This document shows positions 57,122 to 64,000 of a DNA stretch of 64,000 nucleotides, piece by piece. The notes under the pieces are model-generated. The model was given only the letters and a program-made list of their open reading frames with translations, made no database searches and had not been told where the DNA came from. The stretch is from Thermococcus sp. AM4 (lineage in GTDB: Archaea > Methanobacteriota_B > Thermococci > Thermococcales > Thermococcaceae): NCBI RefSeq assembly GCF_000151205.2, contig NC_016051.1, positions 496,001-560,000 of the forward strand, read 5' to 3'. Within the stretch, counting starts at the first letter, position 1. Each line of letters opens with the position of its first letter. Made by a program: the position numbers and the translations under genes.

Positions 57122-57508
57122 TCAGCCGAACAGCTCTATGCAGACCCTGCACTCCCTGGGATTCACCTCGGGGTCAATCTTTGAGTGGAAGGTGCACGCG
57201 TAGCCCTTCCCCAGGAAATCGAGTGAAATCCTGACGAGCTCGGCGTGAATTCTGTACTCTCCAGGCCTCTGAGAAACTATCCGTTCGGCGAGTTCCGCTA
57301 TTTCCCCGTCGATGTCCTCGAACCTGGAAACGTCTATCAGAGCCCCCCTGTCCATCCTGAGATACCTCGAAACCGCCGACTGAGTTATGTGGAGCAACTC
57401 CGCTATCTCGGTCTGCTTTAATCCTTTCTCCCTGAGGTGTTCCACGAGGCGTCTCCTCAGGGAAGGATAAACGTAGCGCGAGGCAACTTCGAAGGCGCTG
57501 ACCTTCAT
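57122..57508 (-). CDS. HTH regulator with C-terminal cysteines (COG2522-like)
   Basis: 128 residues from ATG 57508. HTH in LKQTEIAELLHITQSAVSRYL (residues 30-50). The C-terminal domain ends with three cysteines, C105 (YACTFHSK), C120 and C123 (ECRVCIELFG), suggesting a zinc or iron-sulfur site that may sense redox state. The TATA GGTTATATATTCC lies 25 bases before the ATG, so the message is probably leaderless. Divergent from the DUF438/PAS gene and followed by the cytochrome-like gene 27 bases on. Confidence 0.75.
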   Translation of the reverse strand: MKVSAFEVASRYVYPSLRRRLVEHLREKGLKQTEIAELLHITQSAVSRYLRMDRGALIDVSRFEDIDGEIAELAERIVSQRPGEYRIHAELVRISLDFLGKGYACTFHSKIDPEVNPRECRVCIELFG

Positions 57509-57526
57509 GCTCGTGAAATGACGTGT

Positions 57527-57595
57527 GGAATATATAACCTTTGTTGGACAGTTCTGCCCAGAAATCCTTAAAAGTGCTGATATGACACTTGTCAT
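57527..57595. promoter_or_regulatory. Divergent promoters with ATGACA-CT-TGTCAT palindrome
   Basis: Minus-strand TATA at 57527-57539 serves the HTH gene; plus-strand CTTAAAAG (57567-57574) serves the sensor gene. ATGACA (57582-57587) and TGTCAT (57590-57595) form a perfect palindrome between the plus TATA and its ribosome site. A related ATGACGTGT lies near 57518-57526 in the HTH gene leader. Confidence 0.6.
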
Positions 57596-57607
57596 GAAGG
57601 TGGTATC

Positions 57608-58948
57608 ATGACCGAATTGCTCTCAAACCGCGAGCAGAAGAAGGAGGCCCTGAAGGCCCTTCTCCTCAGGATTCACAGGGGAGAGGATGTGAGTAAACTC
57701 AAGGAGGAATTCCGGGCAGTTCTAAGCTCGATATCTCCCCTTGAAATTCCAATCATCGAGCAGGAGCTCGTGAAGGAGGGCGTTTCCGCCAAGGACATCG
57801 CTAAGATGTGCGATCTTCACGTCGAGCTCTTCAGGGAGGCGGTAAAGGGAACGGACGAGGTGGAGGAGAAGGAACTTCCCGAGGGGCATCCCCTCTGGGT
57901 TCGCTACATGGAAAACAGGGAAATCCTCAAGGACGCTGAGATGCTGAACCTCTACGCCAGAACCCTCGCAACGACGAGAGATGAGCGCATGAGGGAGGAA
58001 ATCCTCGGAGTTCTGGAGGAGATAGTTGGAAACCTCCGGAAGGTCGGCTTCACCCACTACAACCGCGACGAGATGCTGACGTTTCCCTACATTGAGAGGA
58101 GGGGTTTGACGGCAATAGCAACCGTCCTCTGGACGAAACACGACGAGATAAGGTTCATGCTAAAGCACCTTTACGGACTTCTGGCCCGGAGGGATGAGAT
58201 GCCCTGGAAGGAGTTCGTGGAGCGCTTCAAAGCGAAAGCGGGCGAGGCATCCTTTGCGCTGAGCGATATGGTCTTCAGGGAGAACAACATCTACTATCCA
58301 ACCCTCAAGGCCCTCCTCAGCGACGGCGAGTGGAAGGCAGTAAGAATGCAGGACGATGAGATTGGCTACTACAAGGTGAACCCGCCTGCTTGGGACCCAG
58401 GGGAGGACGTTAAACCGCTCCAGCCCTGGCAAATTAACCCGGAGCTGAGCGCGGAGGAACTGCTAAGCCTTCCAAAGGAGGTCCAGCAGGCCCTTAGGGG
58501 CCAGCCCCTGGAGTTTGACAAAGGCCAGCTGAGGCGCGAGGGGGACATCGACCTCGGCACGGGCTTCGTGAGCGTCGAGGAGCTTAAGGCCATATTTGAG
58601 GTCCTCCCCGTTGACGTTACCTTCATAGACAAGGATGACCGCGTTCGGTTCTTTTCCCCGGGCGAGAGGATATTCACAAGGACGCCGTCGATTCTCGGAC
58701 GGCCGGTCCAGCTCTGCCACCCTCCGAAGAGCGTTCACATCGTTAACAAAATCCTGAGGGCCTTCAAGGAGGGCAGAAAAAGGGAGGCAACGTTCTGGCT
58801 CAGGCTTGGCCCGAAGTACGTCTACATCAAGTACGTGCCCCTCTTTGACAGGAACGGGAACTACCTGGGAACCCTTGAGATTACGATGGACATCGGAGAG
58901 TATAAGAGGATAGAGGGCGAGAAGAGACTGCTCGACTGGAGGGATTGA
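57608..58948 (+). CDS. DUF438 / hemerythrin-like / PAS sensor protein
   Basis: 446 residues after GAAGGTGGTATC. Residues 1-75 are DUF438 (LRIHRGEDVSKLKEEFRAVL, EIPIIEQELVKEGV, MCDLHVELF). Residues 90-260 are a helical HHE-like domain (NRDEMLTFPYIERRGL, WTKHDEIRFMLKHL, FRENNIYYP), which may hold a di-iron site, though one usual histidine is not evident. Residues 310-440 are a PAS domain with LPVDVTFIDKDDRVRFFSPG and RPVQLCHPPKSVHIV. No output kinase domain. It probably senses oxygen, NO or redox; how it signals is unknown. One base separates it from the next gene. Confidence 0.85.
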   Translation: MTELLSNREQKKEALKALLLRIHRGEDVSKLKEEFRAVLSSISPLEIPIIEQELVKEGVSAKDIAKMCDLHVELFREAVKGTDEVEEKELPEGHPLWVRYMENREILKDAEMLNLYARTLATTRDERMREEILGVLEEIVGNLRKVGFTHYNRDEMLTFPYIERRGLTAIATVLWTKHDEIRFMLKHLYGLLARRDEMPWKEFVERFKAKAGEASFALSDMVFRENNIYYPTLKALLSDGEWKAVRMQDDEIGYYKVNPPAWDPGEDVKPLQPWQINPELSAEELLSLPKEVQQALRGQPLEFDKGQLRREGDIDLGTGFVSVEELKAIFEVLPVDVTFIDKDDRVRFFSPGERIFTRTPSILGRPVQLCHPPKSVHIVNKILRAFKEGRKREATFWLRLGPKYVYIKYVPLFDRNGNYLGTLEITMDIGEYKRIEGEKRLLDWRD

Positions 58949-58949
58949 G

Positions 58950-60026
58950 ATGCGCGGGGATGAGGGAATCTTTAAAAAACGGGTTGAGCGCTTTCAGGAG
59001 CTTTTGAGAGAGAACGAGATAGACGGTGCCATCATCAGGACGCTGTCCAGCTTCATATACTTCACCGGAACCAAGTGGCTCAGGCCGAGCCTGTTCATAC
59101 CCGCTGATGGGGAACCCCTTGTTTTTGTTGTTAAGGGTGAGGCTGAGCTTTTCAGAGAGAGGAGCTGGATTGAGAACGTTGTTGAGTACCAGCGCGTTGA
59201 AGACCTCATGGCCGGTGTCGTCAGCTGGGTCCACAGGAACGGTATGGAGAGGGTCGGCCTCGAGTTCGGGGTCGAGAGGGACGCCTACCTGATATTCCTG
59301 AAGATATTTGAACGCCTAAACCCGACTGTGGAGATAGTGGACGTGCTCGACCTCACGATGAGCCTGAGGATGATAAAGGACGAGTGGGAGCTGGAGAACA
59401 TCAGGAAGGCGGGAAAGATAGCGCGGAAGGGAATGAAGGTCGCCGGGGAAGTCATAAAGCCCGGTGTCAGCGAGCTGGAGATAGTGGCAGAGATAACGAG
59501 GGAACTCATGCTCAGCGGGAGCGAAGAGCCTAAAGTGTACGTCTCAACGACTCCAAGGGCCCACGCCGAGCCTTTCCGCGACCTGAAGGTTCCCGAAAAC
59601 GGCGTCGTTACCGTCGTCATCGGAACCGACTGGAACCACTACTACGCCAACACCGCGAGGACTTTCATCGTTGGTAAGCCCGGCGAGAGAGTTAAGAAGG
59701 CGATGGAAGTCAAGAGAGAAGCTTACGAACTCGCCCTCAGAGAAACGAGGGTGGGGGTTTCTTTGAACGCCGTTGAGAAGAAGCTCTTCACATTTTTCCA
59801 GGAGAGGGGCTTTGAGGGCTCTTACATAGCCGGTTACACCCACGGTGTTGGTTTGCTCATCGAGGAACTTCCCATGCCGACGATAGTCGTTCCCACGAGG
59901 GCCGAAAGGGTTCGCGAGAATATGGTCCTGAGCGTTATCCATTCCCCGCTCATGATTCCTGAAGGGGCAATAAAGCACGAGGACACCTACATCGTCAAAA
60001 AGGATGGGCTGGAGAAGGTGACCTAG
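58950..60026 (+). CDS. M24 creatinase/prolidase-fold protein lacking metal ligands
   Basis: 358 residues. N-terminal creatinase-type domain (1-130) and pita-bread domain (135-355). Compared with Pyrococcus prolidase, the two metal aspartates are replaced (about V223 and N234 in IGTDWNHYYANTARTF) and the first glutamate by His331 (SVIHSPLMIP). His298 (THGVGL) and Glu344 (KHEDTYIV) remain. Three of five ligands are gone, so it is unlikely to be a normal metallopeptidase. Cotranscribed with the DUF438/PAS sensor. It may be a non-metal hydrolase or a binding protein. Confidence 0.8.
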   Translation: MRGDEGIFKKRVERFQELLRENEIDGAIIRTLSSFIYFTGTKWLRPSLFIPADGEPLVFVVKGEAELFRERSWIENVVEYQRVEDLMAGVVSWVHRNGMERVGLEFGVERDAYLIFLKIFERLNPTVEIVDVLDLTMSLRMIKDEWELENIRKAGKIARKGMKVAGEVIKPGVSELEIVAEITRELMLSGSEEPKVYVSTTPRAHAEPFRDLKVPENGVVTVVIGTDWNHYYANTARTFIVGKPGERVKKAMEVKREAYELALRETRVGVSLNAVEKKLFTFFQERGFEGSYIAGYTHGVGLLIEELPMPTIVVPTRAERVRENMVLSVIHSPLMIPEGAIKHEDTYIVKKDGLEKVT

Positions 60027-60071
60027 CACAAAAGCTTTAGGAGAGAACGCCAACCTTCCACGGTGGTGGTC

Positions 60072-60863
60072 ATGATAGGTATAGACCTCTCGGGCAGGCT
60101 GGCCTTCACAACCGCCTCCAGCAAGGGAATCGGCTTCGGGGTCGCGAGGGTTCTGGCGAGGGCAGGCGCGGACGTTGTGCTGCTCTCGCGCAGCGAGGAG
60201 AACCTCAAAAAGGCGCGGGAGAAGATACTCAGCGAGAGCGGCGTTGACGTGAGCTACATCGTGGCCGATCTGACCAAGAGAGAAGACCTTGAGCGAACGG
60301 TGAGGGAACTCTCCGAGATAGGCGAGCCGGACGTGTTCTTCTTCTCCACCGGCGGACCGAGACCTGGCTACTTCATGGAGATGGACATGGGCGACTGGGA
60401 GAACGCGGTTAAGCTGCTTCTGTATCCCGCCGTTTACCTGACCAGGGCTTTGGTTCCGGCCATGGAGAGAAAGGGCTTTGGAAGGATAGTCTACTCCACG
60501 AGCGTCGCGATAAAGGAACCGATCCCGAACATAGCCCTCAGCAACGTAGTTAGGATCTCGATGGCCGGCTTAGTAAGAACCCTCGCCAAAGAGCTCGGTC
60601 CGAAGGGCATAACTGTGAACGGCATAATGCCCGGCATAATCAGGACGGACAGGATGATCCAGCTCGCGGAGGACAGGGCGAGGAGGGAAGGAAAAACCGT
60701 CGAGGAGGCCCTGGCGGAGTACGCGAAGCCCATTCCCCTCGGCAGGCTTGGGGAGCCGGAGGAGATAGGCTACCTCGTTGCCTTCCTCGCCAGCGACCTC
60801 GGCTCTTACATCAACGGGGCCATGATCCCCGTGGACGGTGGAAGGCTGAACTCCGTCTTCTGA
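60072..60863 (+). CDS. SDR-family oxidoreductase with altered active site
   Basis: 263 residues from ATG 60072 after GGTGGTGGTC. Nucleotide motif TTASSKGIGFGVARVLARAG, FFFSTGGPRPGYF, and C-terminal NGAMIPVDGGRLNSVF. At the catalytic site YSTSVAIKEPIPNIALSNVV the usual Tyr-x3-Lys is missing, as in a sub-group of SDR proteins with LSN-V-R. Substrate unknown. Confidence 0.8.
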   Translation: MIGIDLSGRLAFTTASSKGIGFGVARVLARAGADVVLLSRSEENLKKAREKILSESGVDVSYIVADLTKREDLERTVRELSEIGEPDVFFFSTGGPRPGYFMEMDMGDWENAVKLLLYPAVYLTRALVPAMERKGFGRIVYSTSVAIKEPIPNIALSNVVRISMAGLVRTLAKELGPKGITVNGIMPGIIRTDRMIQLAEDRARREGKTVEEALAEYAKPIPLGRLGEPEEIGYLVAFLASDLGSYINGAMIPVDGGRLNSVF

Positions 60864-60940
60864 ACTTTCTATTTTGAACAAAAACCTTTTAAGTTCCAAC
60901 CTCAAACTTTAAAGTGGAAGAATAGAACTGAGGTGAGGAC

Positions 60941-61219
60941 ATGCCATACGCGGGGTTTGCGAGAACCACCGAGGGTCCGCTGAAAACCTTTGAGAGAATA
61001 ATGGAGGAACTGAAAAAGCGGGGCTTTGAGGTGACCTTTGCCAAGCATCACTGGGCCGGTGACATGCCCTTCGGCCTCATAATAGCCGAGACGGATAAGG
61101 GGCCTCTGGCGATCAGGTGGAGCCTCGGAAAGGAGTTCGAGCTCAGGATCGAGGAGATCGATGAAGACGCCTTCGAGGATCTCGTCGAGGAGACCCTCGA
61201 CTACATCGGCGGCGACTGA
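60941..61219 (+). CDS. Conserved hypothetical small protein
   Basis: 92 residues after GAGGTGAGGAC. Alpha/beta pattern: an amphipathic helix (PLKTFERIMEELKKRG), strands (FEVTFAKHHWAGDMPFG, LIIAETDKGPLAIRWSL) and an acidic C-terminal helix. No family recognised. CTTTTAAG near 60886-60893 could be its TATA. Confidence 0.55.
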   Translation: MPYAGFARTTEGPLKTFERIMEELKKRGFEVTFAKHHWAGDMPFGLIIAETDKGPLAIRWSLGKEFELRIEEIDEDAFEDLVEETLDYIGGD

Positions 61220-61314
61220 AGAATTGAGCAAAACCATAAAAAGCTAATTGTTCAATTACATAATGCTGCGATTAAAGGTTTCGTTTTTCCATTTCACAGG
61301 TTTGAACCGCAAAC

Positions 61315-61322
61315 CTTATAAG
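61315..61322 (+). promoter_or_regulatory. Rubredoxin-superoxide reductase promoter
   Basis: CTTATAAG preceded by CCGCAAAC; it predicts a start near 61343, immediately before GGTGAAAGGA and the TTG start codon. A small inverted repeat, TAATTG and CAATTA around TT, lies at 61245-61258; I see nothing else in the 61220-61353 gap. Confidence 0.55.
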
Positions 61323-61353
61323 TGCTCAATCCTACCCAATACCGGTGAAAGGA

Positions 61354-61515
61354 TTGGCAAAGTGGAGATGTCTCATCTGCGGTTACATATACGATGAGGA
61401 CGAGGGCGATCCCGAGGATGGGATAGAGCCCGGAACCAGGTTTGAAGACCTTCCCGAGGACTGGGTCTGCCCGCTCTGCGGTGCGCCCAAGGACCAGTTT
61501 GAAAAGATAGAGTGA
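61354..61515 (+). CDS. rub: Rubredoxin
   Basis: 53 residues from TTG 61354, with GGTGAAAGGA just upstream; the same length as P. furiosus rubredoxin. The iron site is CLICGY and CPLCGA (two C-x2-C), in [18 protein letters not shown] and [18 protein letters not shown]. It carries single electrons from NAD(P)H:rubredoxin reductase to superoxide reductase, rubrerythrin and flavodiiron protein. It lies ten bases before sor. Confidence 0.95.
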   Translation: MAKWRCLICGYIYDEDEGDPEDGIEPGTRFEDLPEDWVCPLCGAPKDQFEKIE

Positions 61516-61525
61516 GGTGGTTGAG

Positions 61526-61873
61526 ATGCTGAGCGAAACCATAAAGAGTGGAGACTGGAAGGGGGAGAAGCACGTCCCCGTTATAGAGTACGAGAAGGAG
61601 GGCGACCTCGTCAGGGTCGAGGTCTCCGTTGGAAAGGAGATACCGCACCCGAACACCCCGGAGCACCACATCGCTTGGATTGAGCTCTACTTCCACCCCG
61701 AGGGGGAGAACTTCCCGATTCTCGTCGGCAGGGTTGCCTTCACCAACCACAGCGACCCGCTGACCGAGCCGAGGGCGGTGTTCTTCTTCAGGACGAGCAA
61801 GAAGGGCAAGCTCTACGCGCTCAGCTACTGCAACATCCACGGCCTCTGGGAGAACGAGGTCGCGCTGGAGTGA
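61526..61873 (+). CDS. sorA: Superoxide reductase (neelaredoxin type)
   Basis: 115 residues from ATG 61526 (GAGGTGGTTGAG before it). The iron centre ligands are visible: the glutamate and histidine in WKGEKHVPVIEY, the histidines in EIPHPNTPEHHIAW and the Cys-His pair in SYCNIHGLW. One-iron enzyme without an N-terminal desulforedoxin domain, as in Pyrococcus. It reduces superoxide to peroxide using rubredoxin, without making oxygen. Confidence 0.97.
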   Translation: MLSETIKSGDWKGEKHVPVIEYEKEGDLVRVEVSVGKEIPHPNTPEHHIAWIELYFHPEGENFPILVGRVAFTNHSDPLTEPRAVFFFRTSKKGKLYALSYCNIHGLWENEVALE

Positions 61874-61915
61874 GGTTTAAAACCTTTCTTCTTTTTGCGT
61901 TTTGCGTTATTTCTG
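61874..61915 (+). terminator. T-rich end of the rubredoxin-sor message
   Basis: Several T-runs (CCTTTCTTCTTTTTGCGTTTT) directly follow the sor stop, the usual form of archaeal intrinsic terminators. Confidence 0.4.
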
Positions 61916-61963
61916 TGGAAAGGTTTAAATCCACAACACCGTTTGTTTTAGAGATGAGCGCTT

Positions 61964-62572
61964 ATGCTGGAATACAATCTGCTGATGTCTATAATGGGCC
62001 CGCTGGTGCTGGCTGGAATAATTCTCATGTGGGACCTAACCCGAAAGGTGGAAAAGCTCAGGCTGGGAACTCGAAGGCTGTCCTTCCTCATTTTAATCGG
62101 CGGCATCCTGACGGCTGTGGGTTTCATCACGTACTCACGGAGCGTTGATCACACGTGGGAGGCCTTTCTCGTAATGTTCGGCCCCGTTCTCATAGCGTAC
62201 AGCCTCTCGGAGAGCGGTCTGGTCCAGCCCAAGCTTGAGATGCTCGCCCAGGTGGCAATAATGCTGGGCTCAATCGGGATTAGTGCCCACAAGGCGTTCT
62301 ACACCATGCTCATGTTCTCGGCCCTCTCAATCCTGCTGATGATAGACGCGGTCGCCTTTTACAGGTACGTCCCGCAGCCTTACGGAAAGATAGCGAGGCT
62401 CTCAGCGTGGCTCTTCGTGGCCTTTACGGTCGTCAACGCAATAAGCTACGGCAGTCCGCTCGCCTTCGCCATCTACTTTCTCTCCATTGTCCTCTGGATC
62501 GGGACTCTGATCTGCCTTGAGCTCTACCTCAGCCGGATTGATGTGGACAGATGTGGCCAAAAAGCCTTATAA
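61964..62572 (+). CDS. Conserved multipass membrane protein
   Basis: 202 residues, six or seven membrane helices, with a basic loop after helix 1 (DLTRKVEKLRLGTRRL). No catalytic motif or known family. A TATA-like GGTTTAAAT lies about 40 bases upstream of the ATG (61921-61929), so it has its own promoter. Confidence 0.55.
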   Translation: MLEYNLLMSIMGPLVLAGIILMWDLTRKVEKLRLGTRRLSFLILIGGILTAVGFITYSRSVDHTWEAFLVMFGPVLIAYSLSESGLVQPKLEMLAQVAIMLGSIGISAHKAFYTMLMFSALSILLMIDAVAFYRYVPQPYGKIARLSAWLFVAFTVVNAISYGSPLAFAIYFLSIVLWIGTLICLELYLSRIDVDRCGQKAL

Positions 62573-62602
62573 CTGCCCTTTCAAACCCCCTCCGGTGAGA
62601 AC

Positions 62603-62962
62603 ATGAAGATCTATATGCCAGACAGGAAATGGCCCGAGCCATATAGGGCGGTCATCGAGGAGCTGAGAAAGATAACCGATCCCGTTACCGGTGGGGATAT
62701 CCTTGACTCAGGCGTCGTGGCCGGTCTTGAGGTGAGCGAGGACACGCTTAAGATCTGGCTCCGATTCGAGAGCCACGCCGAGTACAACATCATCGGCGAG
62801 AGCCCGATAGCTTACTCCAAGATAATCGGCGACATAATGGAGCGCTTCGCCCTCGTCAAGTTCGACAACGTCTACGTCTACGACCTGGCCAACCACGTCG
62901 TCGGAAAGTTCGAGAACAGAAAGGGCTACAAGCCGGAGGATCTGAGCGAGGGGCGTGTGTAG
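62603..62962 (+). CDS. MIP18/DUF59 family protein (iron-sulfur assembly-like)
   Basis: 119 residues after GGTGAGAAC. IEELRKITDPVTGGDILDSGVVAGLEV is the DUF59 N-terminal motif (D-P-x-T/E-x3-D-I-L/V). This family includes SufT and MIP18, helpers in iron-sulfur protein maturation. No CP[D/E]C cysteine motif is present in this copy. Followed by a second DUF59-like gene. Confidence 0.8.
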   Translation: MKIYMPDRKWPEPYRAVIEELRKITDPVTGGDILDSGVVAGLEVSEDTLKIWLRFESHAEYNIIGESPIAYSKIIGDIMERFALVKFDNVYVYDLANHVVGKFENRKGYKPEDLSEGRV

Positions 62963-62963
62963 A

Positions 62964-63314
62964 TTGTCCCTCCTGGCTTTTCTTAAACCGAAGGCCCGAC
63001 CCAGGCGGGGTCCCCGAGGGGATCTTCCGGATGATGTCAAAGCGGTCGTCCGAATCTTAGAGGATGTCAAAGACCCCGAGACCGGTCTGAACGTGGTCGA
63101 GGAGGGGCTCGTTTACGGCCTCACCGTGAAAGAGAGGAGCGTGGACGTTTTCATGCTCATGGCCCACTCCACCCCGGAATGCCACTTCTGCCAGATGCTC
63201 GCCATAAGCGTCCAGAACAGGATCCTGAAGGATGTTGTGGAGGCACTGAAAAGAAAAGGCTTTGAGAGGGTTAAGGTGTACAACGAGCTGGGCCTCCTGC
63301 TCGCGGAGGGCTGA
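62964..63314 (+). CDS. Second MIP18/DUF59-like protein with cysteine motif
   Basis: About 116 residues from TTG 62964 (ten bases after GAGGGG); GTG 62955 is the alternative. A basic N-terminal stretch, then VVRILEDVKDPETGLNVVEEGLVYG (DUF59) and HSTPECHFCQMLAISVQNRI, with C-x2-C where other family members have their conserved cysteine. Overlaps or abuts the previous gene; probably a hetero-pair in iron-sulfur maturation. Confidence 0.75.
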   Translation: MSLLAFLKPKARPRRGPRGDLPDDVKAVVRILEDVKDPETGLNVVEEGLVYGLTVKERSVDVFMLMAHSTPECHFCQMLAISVQNRILKDVVEALKRKGFERVKVYNELGLLLAEG

Positions 63315-63608
63315 TCACCCCTCAAGGTAGGGAATGCGCGGCTTTCTGAACAGCTCGTCGAGTTCGGCCCTTCTCCTCCTGACCCTCTCGTAGAGCTCCC
63401 CAACCCGGGGATCGTCGTGCCTCGTCTTCAGGGTGAGCAGGATCCCCTCCAGAAAGCCCAGTATTGAGACCTCTATGAACTCCTTCCCCTTTTTGCTCTC
63501 AAGCCCCTCGTTGAGCATAACGAACGAGTCCACTGCCCTCACGAGGCCGGACTCGCCGAGCTCCTCCAGGAGGGCCTTAACTTCTTCCACCTCGGGGACC
63601 TTCACCAT
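63315..63608 (-). CDS. Conserved hypothetical helical protein
   Basis: 97 residues from ATG 63608 (GAGGTG six bases upstream). All alpha-helical and charged: VEEVKALLEELGESGLVRAVDSF, FIEVSILGFLEGILLTL, ELYERVRRRRAELDEL. It resembles small proteins found only in Thermococcales (possibly DUF3216). Function unknown. Its upstream region overlaps the tatD stop. Confidence 0.55.
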   Translation of the reverse strand: MVKVPEVEEVKALLEELGESGLVRAVDSFVMLNEGLESKKGKEFIEVSILGFLEGILLTLKTRHDDPRVGELYERVRRRRAELDELFRKPRIPYLEG

Positions 63609-63613
63609 CTCCA

Positions 63614-64000
63614 TCACCTCAACTCGAAGAACCTGAGGACGTTTTCCTCCGTTGCCCCCTCAACCTCCTCAAAAGTTAAGCCCCTCAGCTCGGCTATTCG
63701 TTTGATCGCGTATTCCACGTTCCAGGGGTAGTTTTTCTGCCCCTTGTAGGGGCTCATGTACGGCGAGTCGGTCTCGACGAGAACGTTCTCAAGCGGAACG
63801 AGTTCGGCGGCGTTCCTGACCTCGGGGATGAAGTCTATGCCAGTGTTTATGCCGACGACGTGCCCTGCCCGGGCGATCTCAACGGCCAGGTCACCGGGCC
63901 CGCTGTAGGAGTGGAAGTAGGCTTTAACGCCCGCCTTTTCGATTGCCTCGAAAACCTCCCGCTCGGCGTCCCTTGCGTGCAGAACAACCGGCAGATCCAG
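63614..64000 (-). CDS. TatD-family metal-dependent hydrolase, partial
   Basis: The C-terminal 128 residues are in the window; the start lies beyond 64000. Visible motifs: LPVVLHARDAE and AYFHSYSG with metal-binding histidines, and VLVETDSPYMSP with the conserved aspartate. TatD proteins are TIM-barrel 3'-5' exonucleases of single-stranded DNA. The stop overlaps the ribosome site of the next gene. Confidence 0.9.
   Translation of the reverse strand: MDLPVVLHARDAEREVFEAIEKAGVKAYFHSYSGPGDLAVEIARAGHVVGINTGIDFIPEVRNAAELVPLENVLVETDSPYMSPYKGQKNYPWNVEYAIKRIAELRGLTFEEVEGATEENVLRFFELR

Overview
The window is 64 kb of archaeal DNA that I assign to the order Thermococcales, most likely the genus Thermococcus. 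The evidence is compact and often overlapping genes, strong GGAGGTG ribosome binding sites with frequent GTG/TTG starts, BRE/TATA promoters of the CGAAA-TTATAAG kind, and close protein matches (from memory) to Pyrococcus furiosus rubrerythrin, rubredoxin, superoxide reductase, the DPSL/thioferritin and the ferritin-like domain of its encapsulin. I saw no tRNA, rRNA, CRISPR array or insertion sequence.

Layout. 1-6.7 kb (minus strand): a cell-surface locus with an archaeosortase/exosortase-type enzyme, a GT2 glycosyltransferase, two membrane-tethered winged-helix regulators, a secreted lectin-like protein, a large membrane protein cut by the window edge, and an MscS channel. 6.8-10.6 kb: a ferritin-like protein and a complete bacterial-type riboflavin operon (ribD-ribE-ribBA-ribH) with a palindrome in its divergent promoter. 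10.6-15.6 kb: a single-subunit W/Mo oxidoreductase, a Prx6-type peroxiredoxin, a permease without a normal start codon and two small unknowns. 15.6-23.2 kb: a nine-gene Mrp-type cation/proton antiporter with no linked redox module.

23.3-43.2 kb is the most unusual part. A leftward block (sulfide/NADH:quinone oxidoreductase-like flavoprotein, DUF1641 protein, ferrochelatase, membrane proteins, polyprenyl diphosphate synthase) is divergent from a long rightward series: cytochrome bd oxidase cydAB, an AhbD/NirJ-like radical SAM/SPASM protein, a FecBCD-type importer with two binding proteins, a HemG-like flavodoxin, UbiD, UbiA, an NMT1/TauA-type importer and UbiE. Together these could assemble a heme- and quinone-dependent oxygen-reducing chain in a lineage usually regarded as anaerobic and quinone-free. 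The placement of two importers among the assembly enzymes suggests that porphyrin and an aromatic quinone precursor are scavenged and finished in the cell. This last step is inference.

43.2-46.6 kb: ferritin, an unknown protein, a flavin reductase, a YwiC-like membrane protein and a methyltransferase. 46.6-50.6 kb is an accessory island of three repeated modules. Each is a different toxin-antitoxin pair (UPF0175/PIN, HEPN/MNT, DUF104-like/PIN) facing a member of one family of small membrane proteins. The membrane-protein genes share their leader sequence and C-terminal tail but not their middles. One PIN gene is frameshifted.

50.7-62 kb is an oxygen and peroxide defence region: flavodiiron protein, rubrerythrin, three further ferritin-like proteins plus DPSL, a Fur/PerR-like regulator with a perfect palindrome in its promoter, Bcp peroxiredoxin, a CPYC thioredoxin-like protein, a four-histidine b-type cytochrome-like membrane protein, a DUF438/PAS sensor, rubredoxin and superoxide reductase. 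The window ends with two MIP18/DUF59 proteins, a small unknown and the C-terminal part of a TatD nuclease.
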